Positions 1 to 8,927 of a stretch of DNA of 64,000 bases are shown here, piece after piece. The translations under genes were made by a program, and so were the position numbers. The stretch lies in assembly GCA_008711135.1 (NCBI GenBank), contig VUAW01000005.1, positions 124,001 through 188,000 on the forward strand, given 5' to 3'. Each line of letters starts with the position of its first letter. Within the stretch, counting starts at the first letter, position 1. This DNA comes from Rhodobacteraceae bacterium LNNU 3342. GTDB taxonomy: Bacteria > Pseudomonadota > Alphaproteobacteria > Rhodobacterales > Rhodobacteraceae. The notes beneath the pieces are model-generated. The model was not told where the DNA came from. It was given only the letters and a program-made list of their open reading frames with translations, and searched no databases.

Positions 1-1313
1 TCGATCCGGTCAATGCCGGGCTGATAGTCCATGATCCACAGGGTCCGCGGTCCGGGCGTGAGCACGAACAGGTCACGCCCTGCCCCGCCCCACATCCGCA
101 GCGCCCCGCTGCCCGAAACCAGGATGTCATCCCCCGCGCCGCCCCGCAGTTCTACCGTATCGGCCGAGGCGGCGAGCAGGTCGTTCCCGGCGGTGCCATG
201 CAGTGTGCCCGCGCCCCCATGCCGCGAAACACCCGGCGTCCCGAGGTCAAGATCGAACTGGGTGATGCCCACCTCGGTCAGGCTGCTGACAAAGACTTGC
301 ACCCGCCCGTTGTGGTAGGTGGCCGCAATTGCGCCGACTTTTGCCAGCGTCGTGGTGGTTGTGTCCGCAAGGCTTGTCAGGTGGATAAGCCTTCCGTCGG
401 GCAGCAGGGTGAACAGGCTGATGCCATCATCGGCCCCGCCTGCCAGCACGAACACCCTCTCGCCGATGGTGAAGGTTTCCAGCGCCGTCACCGACTGGAA
501 CCGCGTGTCGAGCGTATCGATGACATGGTCGACTGCGACCATCCCACCCCCCGGCAAAAGCCGCAGCACGCTGAGCGACGAACTGCCCGTTCCCGCGACG
601 ATCACATAGGTCGCCCCGTGCAGTGTGACGGTGGAAATGGCGGTGGGGCTGGCAAAGCCCGTTCCGCTGTCCATGCCGATCCGCCCGGTCTGCACCACGC
701 TGCCATCAGCGGACAGGCGGTAGCTTGTGATCGTGTCGCCAAGCGCCGAAACGGTCAGCAGGTACTGCTGCCCCCCGATCGTGGCCGGGATCATTGCATC
801 CACTATCGGGCCCGGAACAGGTGTGCCGCTGATATGGGTGATGGCCCGGGGGCCTGTCATTTCATAGGTCTGTGGGGCGGTCTGGCCCTTTTCGATCAGG
901 TAGACAAAGGTGCGCCCGCCAATCGTCACCTCGGTCAGCGCGACGATGTCAGCGGGCAACCGATGGCCTGCGACCATCGTGTAGCGCTCACCCAGGGAGC
1001 CGTCTGCGTTGATGCGATAGGCGCCTGATACGTCCTGCCGGAAACCGATCGGCATCAGGATCGGGCCGCCACTGGTGGTGAACACCCCCAGTTGCGGACT
1101 TGCCAGGTGCCGCACCTGCGAGAGATAGGTCTCTTGCCCCATCAGGACCGCCCGATTGCCCGTCACGTCAAAAACGCTGAGCCCGCCGCCCGTCCGCGTT
1201 GTAGCGTAGAGCCGCGGAACCCCGCGCACCAGCACCACGTGCAGATCCGCAATCCCCGTCAGATAAGTCGCATCCCCCGCGACATGCGTCGCGACATGGC
1301 GAAAAACGGCCAT
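1..1313 (-). CDS. Beta-propeller-like protein with RTX calcium-binding repeats (3' end cut by window edge)
   Basis: The reverse strand is open from an ATG at 1313 to the window edge, about 437 codons. The first ~370 residues are repeated beta-strand units with phrases such as DGSLGERYTMVAG and DGRLIHLTSLAD, resembling a YVTN/Kelch-like propeller. The last ~60 residues before the edge have hemolysin-type (RTX) nonapeptides: GTAGNDLLAAS, LRGGAGDDILVSG and MWGGAGRDLF. RTX repeats bind Ca2+ in proteins secreted through type I systems, so an extracellular protein is expected. There is no N-terminal signal peptide, which fits a C-terminal secretion signal lying outside the window. A purine-rich stretch (AAGGGATCAAGAGG) precedes the ATG. 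Function is unknown; protease, lipase or adhesin domains could lie in the missing C-terminus. The family assignment rests on the RTX motifs. Confidence 0.8.
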   Translation of the reverse strand, partial: MAVFRHVATHVAGDATYLTGIADLHVVLVRGVPRLYATTRTGGGLSVFDVTGNRAVLMGQETYLSQVRHLASPQLGVFTTSGGPILMPIGFRQDVSGAYRINADGSLGERYTMVAGHRLPADIVALTEVTIGGRTFVYLIEKGQTAPQTYEMTGPRAITHISGTPVPGPIVDAMIPATIGGQQYLLTVSALGDTITSYRLSADGSVVQTGRIGMDSGTGFASPTAISTVTLHGATYVIVAGTGSSSLSVLRLLPGGGMVAVDHVIDTLDTRFQSVTALETFTIGERVFVLAGGADDGISLFTLLPDGRLIHLTSLADTTTTTLAKVGAIAATYHNGRVQVFVSSLTEVGITQFDLDLGTPGVSRHGGAGTLHGTAGNDLLAASADTVELRGGAGDDILVSGSGALRMWGGAGRDLFVLTPGPRTLWIMDYQPGIDRI

Positions 1314-1717
1314 CCTCTTGATCCCTTACCCAGCACCTTCGTGCCGGGTCAGGCTAGAAACCGGGTTTTAATCCGGGCTTAATCCGGCATTCAAAGAGTG
1401 GAATGCAATTTAAACGTCTTTTACCGGCATGTTCTGGTTCGTAAACGGCACCTGCAACAGAACCCCTTGTTTCATTGGCGCTGGTGGTGACGATTCCGGT
1501 GCCGCGGCTGGCGCCTGGCGATGGGCTTGTTCATGGGCAGGTAGGCCGTCTTGCGTCTTTGTTAGCGCCAGTGGCCGAAGTGGTGATTCCGCCACGGCGC
1601 GGGGCAGGGCGGATTTGGCTGATGACGCGTGCTGCAGGGCAGGATAAGCTCTGGCGGCATCCTGACCCATTATCAGGATCGCAAGTGACATTTCCCGTGA
1701 CCCGGAGGCCGGACCCG
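1314..1717. other. Intergenic region between the RTX gene and fbp
   Basis: This 404-base gap separates divergent genes. The frame of fbp stays open upstream to about 1475, but the residues added are proline- and arginine-rich and unlike fructose-bisphosphatase N-termini. A 93-codon antisense frame (1691 to 1410) resembles nothing known to me. The A/T-rich part near 1360-1440 is the most likely place for the divergent promoters. I see no RNA gene or repeat. Confidence 0.5.
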
Positions 1718-2737
1718 ATGCAACGCAAGACCCTTACCCAGTTCCTTGTGGAACAACAGCGGCGCGAGGCGGCGCTGCCCGGCCAGCTGCGCCTGCTGAT
1801 CGAGATCGTGGCCCGGACCTGCAAGGCCATCAGCATTTCGGTGAACAAGGGCGCACTTGGCGGGATGCTGGGTGACATGGGTGCCGAGAACGTCCAGGGC
1901 GAGGCGCAGAAAAAGCTCGACGTCATCGCGAACGAGCGCCTGCTTGAAGCAAACGAGTGGGGCGGCCATCTTGCCGCCATGGCGTCCGAGGAGATGGAGA
2001 CGATCCACCTCATCCCGAACCGTTACCCCAAGGGCGAATACCTGCTGATGTTCGACCCCATCGACGGGTCGAGCAACGTTGACGTGAACCTGACGGTGGG
2101 CACGATCTTTTCGGTTCTGCGCGCGCCCGAGGATGTCTCAGGCCGGGCGGTGACCGAGGAAGACTTCCTTCAATCCGGCCGTCACCAGGTCGCGGCCGGC
2201 TATGCCATCTATGGCCCGCAGACGCTGCTGGTGCTTTCGGTCGGGACAGGGGTCTATGAGTTCGGCCTTGACCGCGAAACGGGGTCCTGGGTGATGACGC
2301 AGGAACGCATCCGCATCCCCGAAGGCAACCGCGAATTTGCCATCAACATGTCGAACCAGCGGTTCTGGGCCCCTGCCGTGCAGCGCTACGTCGGCGAATG
2401 CATGGATGGCAAGGACGGCCCCCGCGAGGCAAACTTCAACATGCGCTGGACGGGTTCCATGGTCGCCGACATCCACCGCATCCTGAAGCGCGGTGGTATC
2501 TTCCTGTACCCGTGGGACAGCCGCGACCCGAAGAAGCCCGGCAAGCTGCGCCTGATGTACGAAGCCAACCCCATGGGCTTCATCGTCGAACAGGCGGGCG
2601 GCAAGGCCTTCGACGGCCCGCACCGCATCCTCGATATTGCCCCCACCGGGCTGCATCAGCGGGTCGGCGTCATCATGGGCGACCGGGCCGAGGTGGACCG
2701 CGTGATCGACTATCACCGTGAGGCCGTGGACGCCTGA
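1718..2737 (+). CDS. fbp: Class I fructose-1,6-bisphosphatase
   Basis: The 339-residue product hydrolyses fructose 1,6-bisphosphate to fructose 6-phosphate in gluconeogenesis and, in autotrophs, the Calvin cycle. The metal-binding signature [13 protein letters not shown] is intact, and the length matches the class I family (about 330-340). Other family segments are visible: [29 protein letters not shown] and [14 protein letters not shown]. The start at 1718 ([10 protein letters not shown]) is chosen because a GGAGG lies about 10 bases upstream and family homology begins there; the frame is open further upstream but without homology. No cbb genes are adjacent, so a Calvin-cycle role cannot be read from context. 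A GC hairpin directly after the stop suggests a single-gene unit. Confidence 0.95.
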   Translation: MQRKTLTQFLVEQQRREAALPGQLRLLIEIVARTCKAISISVNKGALGGMLGDMGAENVQGEAQKKLDVIANERLLEANEWGGHLAAMASEEMETIHLIPNRYPKGEYLLMFDPIDGSSNVDVNLTVGTIFSVLRAPEDVSGRAVTEEDFLQSGRHQVAAGYAIYGPQTLLVLSVGTGVYEFGLDRETGSWVMTQERIRIPEGNREFAINMSNQRFWAPAVQRYVGECMDGKDGPREANFNMRWTGSMVADIHRILKRGGIFLYPWDSRDPKKPGKLRLMYEANPMGFIVEQAGGKAFDGPHRILDIAPTGLHQRVGVIMGDRAEVDRVIDYHREAVDA

Positions 2738-2745
2738 AGAAACGC

Positions 2746-2766
2746 GGGCGGCGTATCACGCCGCCC
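2746..2766 (+). terminator. GC hairpin after fbp
   Basis: A perfect 9-bp stem GGGCGGCGT / ACGCCGCCC with a 3-base loop starts 8 bases after the fbp stop. There is no strong T-run, so it may be a weak terminator or an mRNA 3' stabiliser. Confidence 0.55.
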
Positions 2767-2797
2767 CGCCACCTCTGCTTGATGAAGGGCGAACAGC

Positions 2798-3451
2798 TTG
2801 ACCCCCCGTCGCATCCCGCGCCAGATCGGGCGCATCCTGGCAGTCGCGGCGCTTTGCCTTGTGGCGCATCCTGCCCTGGCGACACGCGAATACATCCTGC
2901 CGACGCTGTTCAATGTCGATGGTGTCGCGGCGAACGATGTACTGAACGTGCGCGCCAGGCCCGACGCCTCGTCGCCGATCATCGGAACGCTTGCCCCCGA
3001 TGCGCAGGACATCGAGGTGGTGGAAGAGGATGAAACCGCCCGCTGGGGGCGCATCAACCTGCGCGAGGACAGCGGCTGGGTCTCGATGCGCTACCTCGCC
3101 TATCAAGTGGGCGTATGGGAAGAAGGGCGCATCCCTCCGAACATGATGTGCCTGGGGACGGAGCCGTTCTGGTCCCTGCGGCATGACAATGGTCAGATGA
3201 CCCTCAGCAAGCCAGATCAGGAGGATCAAACCTATGCAGTCGACGCCGTCGCGCCGTCTCCGATCTTCCGGGACCCGCGCCGGGTCATCCTGACCAGCGA
3301 CGGGGAAACGCGCCTGACGGCCTTCATCGTGCCACGCGTCTGTTCAGATGGCATGTCCGATCGCACCTACGGGTTGGAGGCGACGATCGTGCATGAAGAG
3401 GAAACGCCTGAGCTACTGCTTGGATGCTGCACCATTCAGCCAGCCCACTGA
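2798..3451 (+). CDS. Exported SH3-like domain protein with a COG3650-type C-terminal domain
   Basis: This 217-residue protein begins with a typical signal peptide (basic MTPRRIPRQIGR, then a hydrophobic stretch ending AHPALA), so it is predicted periplasmic. Residues ~30-110 form a bacterial SH3 domain (LNVRARPDASSPIIGTL, then WGRINL and GWVSMRYL), a fold often used for cell-wall or ligand binding. The C-terminal half contains CLGTEPFWSLR, a motif of the COG3650 family of uncharacterised envelope proteins, plus late cysteines (VCSDGMSD, GCCTIQ). The start is a TTG at 2798, preceded by GAAGG at a reasonable distance. The gene lies downstream of fbp but beyond a hairpin. The exact role is unknown. 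Confidence 0.8.
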   Translation: MTPRRIPRQIGRILAVAALCLVAHPALATREYILPTLFNVDGVAANDVLNVRARPDASSPIIGTLAPDAQDIEVVEEDETARWGRINLREDSGWVSMRYLAYQVGVWEEGRIPPNMMCLGTEPFWSLRHDNGQMTLSKPDQEDQTYAVDAVAPSPIFRDPRRVILTSDGETRLTAFIVPRVCSDGMSDRTYGLEATIVHEEETPELLLGCCTIQPAH

Positions 3452-3474
3452 TGGGCTTCGGCCAGCAGGAACGA

Positions 3475-3510
3475 GGGCCTTGCGGGCGGGCTGATCATGC
3501 CCCAAGGCCC
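3475..3510. terminator. Possible terminator between convergent genes
   Basis: Arms GGGCCTTG (3475-3482) and CAAGGCCC (3503-3510) form an 8-bp stem with a 20-base loop between the convergent ends of the SH3-domain gene and tcuB. The long loop makes it a weak candidate. Confidence 0.35.
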
Positions 3511-3562
3511 GCTACCCATGCGGCCACGCAGGCCGCCCGAGCAGCGGAGCCGTCGGCGCCAC

Positions 3563-4642
3563 TTAGGGGTGGCGCTTCTGTTCTTCGACAACAAGCGCCG
3601 TGAAGCGGAAGAAGCCATGCACCATCTTGGTGAACGGCAGCAGCAGGAAGAAGGCCAGAACCGCTCCAAGGTGGATGGCCAGCAGGCCCGGGACGAGCCC
3701 GGTTCCCGTCGCCGCATAAAGTGCAAGACCGGATGCCGACACGAAGCAAAGCAGCAGGATGAAGGCCATCTCTCCGCCCCACACCCGCGGCGCGCCCAGC
3801 GTGGGGTCGGCCTTTGCCTTGAGATGCGCAAGCCCCAGCGTCCCGATCACCAACAGGATGCCACCCGGCACGCCAAGAAGCTTGGGGATGCTGAACAGCC
3901 CATAGGGGGCGTGCATGTTGAAGACATAGTGCATGATCGTAGCACTTGAGGTCGAAGCAAAGGCCAGCAGGAAGCCATACATCGTCGCCTGGTGGAACCA
4001 GCGCCGCCGGTCGGAATACCGGTCTTCTTGCTCAAAGTTGCAGCCCTGCCCCTGCCCGCCGTTGAGATTGCGCATGTAGCTCGCCTGACGCGCCGCACCG
4101 AACAGGTCCTTCAGCCGGAACGGGCCAGCCCCGACTTCACGCCAGTACGCGCGAATGCCAATGGCGACCGAAAGCAGCGGCAACAGGAAGGCGGGCGCAA
4201 AGATCGCGACCATCGCGTTATGGGCAAGATAGGCATAGAAGCCGTCACCCTCTTCGGGGCGCAGCGCGGACACAGCCCAGAACAGCGCCGCGAACCCTAC
4301 GACCAGCGCCGCCGCGATCCGCACCCCATGTTCATGGAAAGCTTGCGCAAGAGGCTGCGGCCAGACCAGCCGTTCCCAGCTGTCCTGCCGCACCTCATAA
4401 AGCGCCGCCGGAAGGTTCAGCGCGAATTCATGCGGTTCAGTGTACTGGCACGAATAGTAGCAGCCACGGCAGTTGTGGCAGAGGTTCGCCAGATGCGTAA
4501 TGTCACCGTCGGCAAAGGCCTTCTGCCGGTTGATCGACGGGAAGACGGTGCAGAACCCCTCGCAATAGCGGCAGGCGTTGCAGATTTCCACCTGCCGGCG
4601 CGCTTCCTGGATAAGGTCGGCGGTGCGAAGTTCAATTGACAT
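3563..4642 (-). CDS. tcuB: Tricarballylate utilization protein TcuB (membrane Fe-S/heme electron carrier)
   Basis: TcuB is thought to reoxidise the FAD of TcuA and pass electrons to the quinone pool. The 359-residue product has two ferredoxin-like cysteine clusters near the N-terminus (CNACRYCEGFC, residues ~20-30, and CHNCRGCYYSC, ~54-64). About six hydrophobic segments with scattered His residues follow, consistent with a membrane cytochrome-b-like part. The order and length match TcuB/CitB. The start ATG lies inside the end of tcuA (11-base overlap), so the two are translationally coupled. The third tcu gene, the TcuC transporter, is absent; the AbrB-like and TTT transporters nearby may replace it. 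Confidence 0.93.
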   Translation of the reverse strand: MSIELRTADLIQEARRQVEICNACRYCEGFCTVFPSINRQKAFADGDITHLANLCHNCRGCYYSCQYTEPHEFALNLPAALYEVRQDSWERLVWPQPLAQAFHEHGVRIAAALVVGFAALFWAVSALRPEEGDGFYAYLAHNAMVAIFAPAFLLPLLSVAIGIRAYWREVGAGPFRLKDLFGAARQASYMRNLNGGQGQGCNFEQEDRYSDRRRWFHQATMYGFLLAFASTSSATIMHYVFNMHAPYGLFSIPKLLGVPGGILLVIGTLGLAHLKAKADPTLGAPRVWGGEMAFILLLCFVSASGLALYAATGTGLVPGLLAIHLGAVLAFFLLLPFTKMVHGFFRFTALVVEEQKRHP

Positions 4643-6038
4643 GGGCCGCGGCCTCCCGTCCTGCGATGCGTCCGAAGACTGTTCCGATGGTCATGCCGAA
4701 TCCGGCAAGATAGCCCTGCCCAAGGATCGAGCCGGCCATGATTTCCCCAGCGGCCCAGACGTTCTTCAGCGGGCCTTCGGGAGTATGAACCTGCGCGTTC
4801 TCTGACACCTTGAGCCCCAGGTAGGTAAAGGTCACGCCGGGGCGCAGTTGGTAGCCATAGAAGGGCGGCGTATCGAGTGGCCGGGCCCAGTTGGTCTTGG
4901 CGGGCGTGATCCCTTGGGTTGCGGTGCCGTCAAGCTCGAACGGCTTGAACTCGTTCGGGCGGCAGGCGGCGTTGAATTCCGCCACGGTGCGAGCAAGCTT
5001 TTCCCCGTCGAGGCCCATCTGTGCGCCGAGCTCCTCGATCGTGTCGGCCTTGTTGGGCGGAAAGACAGAGGGCATGAACAGGTCGATAGACTTGGCGTCG
5101 ATGATCGCATAGCCGACCTGATCGGGCTGCGCAGCCACCAGTCGGCCCCAGATCGCATAGCGCTTGGGCCAGACATCCTCGCCCTCGTCATAGAACCGGT
5201 CGCCGTCGCGATTGACCACGATGGAAAACGGCACGCAGTCGAGCCGGGTGACGATGCCGCCATCGTATTTCGGCGCGCGCCCGTCGATGGCAACCGCATG
5301 GCACTGTGTGGGGTCGCCCACGGTGTCGCAGCCTTGGTCGATCATGTCCTTCAGCACGACGCCCCGGTTGTAGGGCGTGCCGCGGATCAGAAAGTTCGCC
5401 GCTGCCGGTCCCCAGGCGCGGGTCAGCCACTCGATATCCGACTGGAACCCGCCCGAGGCAAGCACCACGGCCTTGCCCGCGACCTGGTGCGACTGCCCGT
5501 CCACCGTCACGTCCAGATGGGTGAAGCGGTCGCCTTCCAGATGCACATGGGTCACCTGCGCTTCATAGACAACGGAAACGCCCAGATCCTCGGCCGTGTT
5601 GTAATAGGCGTTCACGAGCGCCTTGCCGCCGCCCAGGAAGAACGCGTTGGTGCGGGACAGGGACAGCGTTCCGGACAGCGAAGGCTGGAACCGGACGCCA
5701 TGCGCCTCCATCCACGGCAGGCATTCCTCGGAACTGCGGATGGCGAGCCGGGCGAGGTGTTCGTCTGTCTTGCCCTTGGTGACCAGCATCAGGTCGTGGA
5801 AGTATTCATCTTCCTCATAGGCACCTGTCAGCACGGACAGGGGCCCGCAATGCATGCAGCGGAAGTTCCGCGTGTGGCGGCTGTTGCCCCCGCGATAGGG
5901 CTTGGGCGCGCCTTCCAAGATCAGGACGCGGGCGCCTGCCTCGGCTGCGGTGATGGCGGCGCAAAGGGCTGCGTTGCCACCACCCACGACAACAATGTCC
6001 CACGGCCCCTGCAGGGACTTTGGCTCAGACCGGCTCAT
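4632..6038 (-). CDS. tcuA: FAD-dependent tricarballylate dehydrogenase TcuA
   Basis: TcuA oxidises tricarballylate to cis-aconitate. The 468-residue protein opens with an FAD dinucleotide-binding motif (DIVVVGGGNAALCAAITAAEAG). It has the flavoprotein segment of the fumarate reductase/succinate dehydrogenase type and ends with a second FAD contact region (VWAAGEIMAGSILGQGYLAGFGMTIG). PYRGGNSRHTRNFRCMH is typical of the TcuA subgroup. The start at 6038 (MSRSEPKSLQ) is preferred over upstream codons because AGGGGG sits 6-7 bases before it and the FAD motif follows at normal distance. The substrate could be another tricarboxylate; context with a PrpF-like isomerase and TTT uptake genes supports a tri- or dicarboxylate. 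Confidence 0.92.
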   Translation of the reverse strand: MSRSEPKSLQGPWDIVVVGGGNAALCAAITAAEAGARVLILEGAPKPYRGGNSRHTRNFRCMHCGPLSVLTGAYEEDEYFHDLMLVTKGKTDEHLARLAIRSSEECLPWMEAHGVRFQPSLSGTLSLSRTNAFFLGGGKALVNAYYNTAEDLGVSVVYEAQVTHVHLEGDRFTHLDVTVDGQSHQVAGKAVVLASGGFQSDIEWLTRAWGPAAANFLIRGTPYNRGVVLKDMIDQGCDTVGDPTQCHAVAIDGRAPKYDGGIVTRLDCVPFSIVVNRDGDRFYDEGEDVWPKRYAIWGRLVAAQPDQVGYAIIDAKSIDLFMPSVFPPNKADTIEELGAQMGLDGEKLARTVAEFNAACRPNEFKPFELDGTATQGITPAKTNWARPLDTPPFYGYQLRPGVTFTYLGLKVSENAQVHTPEGPLKNVWAAGEIMAGSILGQGYLAGFGMTIGTVFGRIAGREAAAHVN

Positions 6039-6060
6039 CCGTGCCCCCTTTCTCGTCAAT

Positions 6061-6735
6061 TCAGATTTCTTCGACCGGCCGCTCGCGTTCCCGCAGCGTC
6101 CGGACACGCACCTTGTGCGCGGCTTCGATGTGCTGGCGCATCAGCGCTTCTGCGGCAGCGCCGTCTCGGGCTTCCAGCGCAGCCAAGATGGCCCAATGCT
6201 CCTCGACCGCCGCGCGTGCACGTTCCGACGACACCAATGTTGTCCTGCCCAGGATCATCATCGTCTTTTGCAGACCGCTGATCGCCCGGATGAGGAACCT
6301 GTTCTTGGCGGCATCGAACAGCGTCAGGTGAAACTGGCGGTTCAACTCGTACGACCGACGCGGATCGGTGACTTCCGCCAACTCGTTGTTCAGCGCCGCC
6401 AGTTCTCCTAGCTCGATGGCCGAAGCCGCTCGGGCTGCCATCCGCGCCGCCGTGCCCTCAAGTACCGCGCGCATTTCATAAAGTTCCATGACCTCAGGGT
6501 AATCCAGCGTCCGCAGCGCCGCCCCCTGCCGTGGGAGATGCACGACAAGCCCGTCAGACTCCAGTTGACGGATCGCCTCGCGCACCGGGGTGCGGCTGAT
6601 GCCGAACCGCTCTGCAAGCTCGGTCTCGCGCAGACGCGCGCCCGGCACCAACTCGCCGCTGCGGATTTCCTCCAGCAAGCGACGGTAGGCGCTCGAACTT
6701 TGCGGCGAACCGGTAGTGGGATCTTCAGAAGCCAT
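6061..6735 (-). CDS. GntR-family (FCD) transcriptional regulator, likely local regulator of the carboxylate island
   Basis: This 224-residue regulator has an N-terminal winged helix (RLRETELAERFGISRTPVREAIRQLESDGLV, residues ~35-65) and a C-terminal all-helical FCD effector domain, which in this family often binds carboxylates with a metal. The ATG at 6735 (MASEDPTT) is chosen; further upstream codons run into the probable operator. The gene is transcribed with tcuAB, 22 bases ahead of tcuA, and divergently from the AbrB-like permease. An 18-base palindrome (6770-6787) lies in the shared promoter region. A close copy sits at 13327-13344 before tctC, so this protein probably controls both divergent units. 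Effector unknown. Confidence 0.92.
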   Translation of the reverse strand: MASEDPTTGSPQSSSAYRRLLEEIRSGELVPGARLRETELAERFGISRTPVREAIRQLESDGLVVHLPRQGAALRTLDYPEVMELYEMRAVLEGTAARMAARAASAIELGELAALNNELAEVTDPRRSYELNRQFHLTLFDAAKNRFLIRAISGLQKTMMILGRTTLVSSERARAAVEEHWAILAALEARDGAAAEALMRQHIEAAHKVRVRTLRERERPVEEI

Positions 6736-6769
6736 GTACAAACATCGTCGATTGCATCCTGTGTCCGCC

Positions 6770-6787
6770 TGTATACAGTTGGATACA
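6770..6787. promoter_or_regulatory. Palindromic operator, copy 1 (GntR/FCD type)
   Basis: TGTATACAGTTGGATACA is an imperfect inverted repeat (TGTATAC / GGATACA) between the divergent gntR and abrB-like genes, 23 bases before the permease start and 34 bases before the gntR start. Its reverse complement differs from the copy at 13327-13344 only at three central bases. Position and symmetry fit a FadR/FCD-type binding site. Confidence 0.7.
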
Positions 6788-6810
6788 AAATAGTCAACGG
6801 AGGAGATTGC

Positions 6811-7857
6811 GTGTCGTTCTTTACGCAAAGGCGGGCGATGACGGTGGCGATAGCTGCCGCCGGCGCGGGTTTGTTCTACGTGTTGGGCCTGCCGCTGCCG
6901 TTTCTTTTCGGGCCCATGGCCGCCTGTCTTGTGGCAGCACTGGGAGGGGCACGGCTTCAGGGGCTGGGGCAGGTGTCGGTGGCGGCACGCACGATTCTTG
7001 GGGTAGCCGTGGGCGCTTCAATCACCCCGGCAGTGCTGGGCCAGTTGCCGCAGATGGCGCTGACGGTGGCATTGATCCCGCTTTATGTCATGGTGATCGG
7101 GCTGGTAGGCGTGCCGTTTTTCCGGCGGGTCTGTGGCCTTGATCCCATCACCTCATACTATGCGGCGATGCCTGGCGGCCTGCAGGACATGGTGATCTTC
7201 GGGCAAGAGGCAGGCGGCGACGTGCGCGCGCTGTCGCTGATCCACGCGACGCGGGTGCTGATCATCGTCACGCTGGCCCCCGTCATCCTTTCGACCCTTT
7301 ACGGGGTGGAACTGACGAATCCCATCGGCGCGCCAATGGCGGAAACGCCCGTGCTGGAAATCGTTCTGATGATTCTGGCCGCCTTTGTAGGCTGGAAGGG
7401 CGGCGAACGCATCGGCCTGTTCGGCGCCTCGATCCTGGGGCCGATGATTACCACGGCGGCACTGTCGCTCGCCGATGTGATCCATGTCCGGCCGCCGGCA
7501 GAGGCGATCCTTACCGCCCAGTTCTTCATCGGCATGGGCATCGGGATTTACTATGTCGGCATCACGGTGCGCGAATTGCGCAACATCGTCGCTTCGGGCG
7601 TGGCCTTTGTCTTGCTGCTGGCGGCCCTTACTGCCGCTTTCACGGAAATCGTCGTGCTGAACGGGCTGGGCCAGCCGGTCGAGGCGTTCCTGTCCTTCGC
7701 CCCCGGAGGGCAGGCCGAAATGACAGTGCTGGCCATTGTCGCGGGGGCCGATCTGGGCTTCGTGATCGTGCACCACCTGACGCGGATCATCCTGGTGATT
7801 ACAGGCGCGCCCTTCGTGGCCCGCTTCTTGTTGCGGAAAGAGAAAAGGGGCCGCTAG
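6811..7857 (+). CDS. AbrB-family membrane transporter
   Basis: This 348-residue integral membrane protein consists of two AbrB duplication repeats (Gneg_AbrB_dup type). Each has about four to five hydrophobic helices and the conserved MPGGLQDMVIFGQEAGGDVRALSLIHATRV (residues ~119-148) and its C-terminal counterpart FAPGGQAEMTVLAIVAGADLGFVIVHHLTRI. Some family members have been annotated as ammonia monooxygenase, but a transport role, often beside tricarboxylate or glyoxylate genes, is more plausible. The start is a GTG at 6811 with GGAGGAG 6 bases upstream; the open frame before it crosses the operator. It is divergent from gntR and shares operator copy 1. The last codons lie inside a bidirectional terminator. 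Confidence 0.85.
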   Translation: MSFFTQRRAMTVAIAAAGAGLFYVLGLPLPFLFGPMAACLVAALGGARLQGLGQVSVAARTILGVAVGASITPAVLGQLPQMALTVALIPLYVMVIGLVGVPFFRRVCGLDPITSYYAAMPGGLQDMVIFGQEAGGDVRALSLIHATRVLIIVTLAPVILSTLYGVELTNPIGAPMAETPVLEIVLMILAAFVGWKGGERIGLFGASILGPMITTAALSLADVIHVRPPAEAILTAQFFIGMGIGIYYVGITVRELRNIVASGVAFVLLLAALTAAFTEIVVLNGLGQPVEAFLSFAPGGQAEMTVLAIVAGADLGFVIVHHLTRIILVITGAPFVARFLLRKEKRGR

Positions 7858-7866
7858 GCCCCTTTT
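7843..7866. terminator. Strong bidirectional terminator
   Basis: AAAAGGGGCC and GGCCCCTTTT form a perfect 10-bp stem around the 4-base loop GCTA, with A and T runs at the ends so that it works on both strands. It overlaps the stop codon of the AbrB-like gene (7855-7857) and ends 3 bases before the convergent dehydrogenase gene. Confidence 0.9.
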
Positions 7867-7868
7867 CA

Positions 7869-8927
7869 TCAGGCGATTAGGCGTGCCACTTGCTCGCCAA
7901 AGGCCTTGGTTCCTAACTCCCCGCCCAAGTCGCGGGTCCGCGTCTGCGGCTCGGCGAGCGAGGCATCGATTGCATCCTCTATGGCCTGGGCCGCAGCGAC
8001 AAGCGGTTCCGATCCTTGCCGCCCGCCAAACCAGCGCAGCAGCATCGCGGCAGATAAGATCATCGACGTCGGGTTGGCCCGGTCCTGACCGGCGATATCG
8101 GGGGCCGAGCCGTGCTGAGCCTGCGCCGCGGCCAGATCCGCCCCGGCGTTCAGTGAACCGGCGAGCCCCAGCCCACCTGAAAGCTCTGACGCCAGATCGG
8201 ACAGGATGTCACCATAGGAATTGGTCGTGCAGATCACGTCATAGCGGCTGGCGTCGCGGACAAGGAACGCCGCCATGGCATCAACCAGAACCTCCTCCAG
8301 CTTCACATCCGGATAGTCCTGCGCTACGCTGCGCACGACCTCAAGGAACAGGCCATCGGTCAGGCGGAAGGCGTTGGCCTTGTGAACCGCCGTCACCTGC
8401 CCCCGCCGCGTTTGGGCAAGTTCGAAGCTGTCGCGGGCGATCCGCTCGATCGCGGACCGCGTCACCTTGCGCAGCGACAGGGCGACGTCCGGCGTCGGCA
8501 TGAATTCCCCCGACCCGGCGACCATGTTGCGGTCAGGGTACATGCCTTCGGTTGCCTCGCGCATGATCACCAGGTCCATATCGGTGCCCCGGCGCGGCAG
8601 GCCCGGCCGTGTCCGCGCGGGGCGGATGTTGGCGTAAAGGTCAAGCCCGACCCGGAACGCCGCCGAGAAGTTCACCCCGCCCTGGTCGCGCGGAGGGTAT
8701 TCTAGGTTCGACATCGGGCCCAGCAACACGCCGTCATGCGCGCGGGCGACATCCAACATGTCGGGCGGCAGGGTGCTGCCGCATTCCGGCAGGGCTGCAA
8801 GACCGATGTTGCGGTAGGTGTAATCCAAGCCCAGCCCATGGGCGGCATCCGCCGCCTTCAGGACCTCCAGCGTGGCATCAACGATTTCGGGTCCGATCCC
8901 GTCCCCGCGCAGAACAAGCAGCTTCAT
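7869..8927 (-). CDS. Isocitrate/isopropylmalate dehydrogenase family beta-decarboxylating dehydrogenase
   Basis: The 352-residue enzyme carries the hallmarks of NAD(P)-dependent oxidative decarboxylases of 2-hydroxy-3-carboxy acids: an N-terminal GDGIGPEIVDATLEVL, the catalytic-lysine segment VHKANAFRLTDGLFLE, and the metal-binding aspartates in YDVICTTNSYGDILSDLASEL. The family includes isocitrate, 3-isopropylmalate, homoisocitrate and tartrate dehydrogenases; sequence alone does not fix the substrate. No leuC or leuD lies nearby, and the gene is coupled by an ATGA overlap (8924-8927) to a PrpF-type isomerase at the end of the tct operon. A catabolic role on a substituted malate is therefore more likely than leucine synthesis. 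Confidence 0.85.
   Translation of the reverse strand: MKLLVLRGDGIGPEIVDATLEVLKAADAAHGLGLDYTYRNIGLAALPECGSTLPPDMLDVARAHDGVLLGPMSNLEYPPRDQGGVNFSAAFRVGLDLYANIRPARTRPGLPRRGTDMDLVIMREATEGMYPDRNMVAGSGEFMPTPDVALSLRKVTRSAIERIARDSFELAQTRRGQVTAVHKANAFRLTDGLFLEVVRSVAQDYPDVKLEEVLVDAMAAFLVRDASRYDVICTTNSYGDILSDLASELSGGLGLAGSLNAGADLAAAQAQHGSAPDIAGQDRANPTSMILSAAMLLRWFGGRQGSEPLVAAAQAIEDAIDASLAEPQTRTRDLGGELGTKAFGEQVARLIA

Noticed and set aside
198-1028. 276-codon + strand frame over the RTX gene
   Set aside because: The opposite strand encodes RTX repeats and propeller units; this frame has no recognisable features.
1475-1717. Upstream extension of the fbp frame
   Set aside because: The added residues are not like FBPase N-termini, and a good ribosome site precedes the ATG at 1718.
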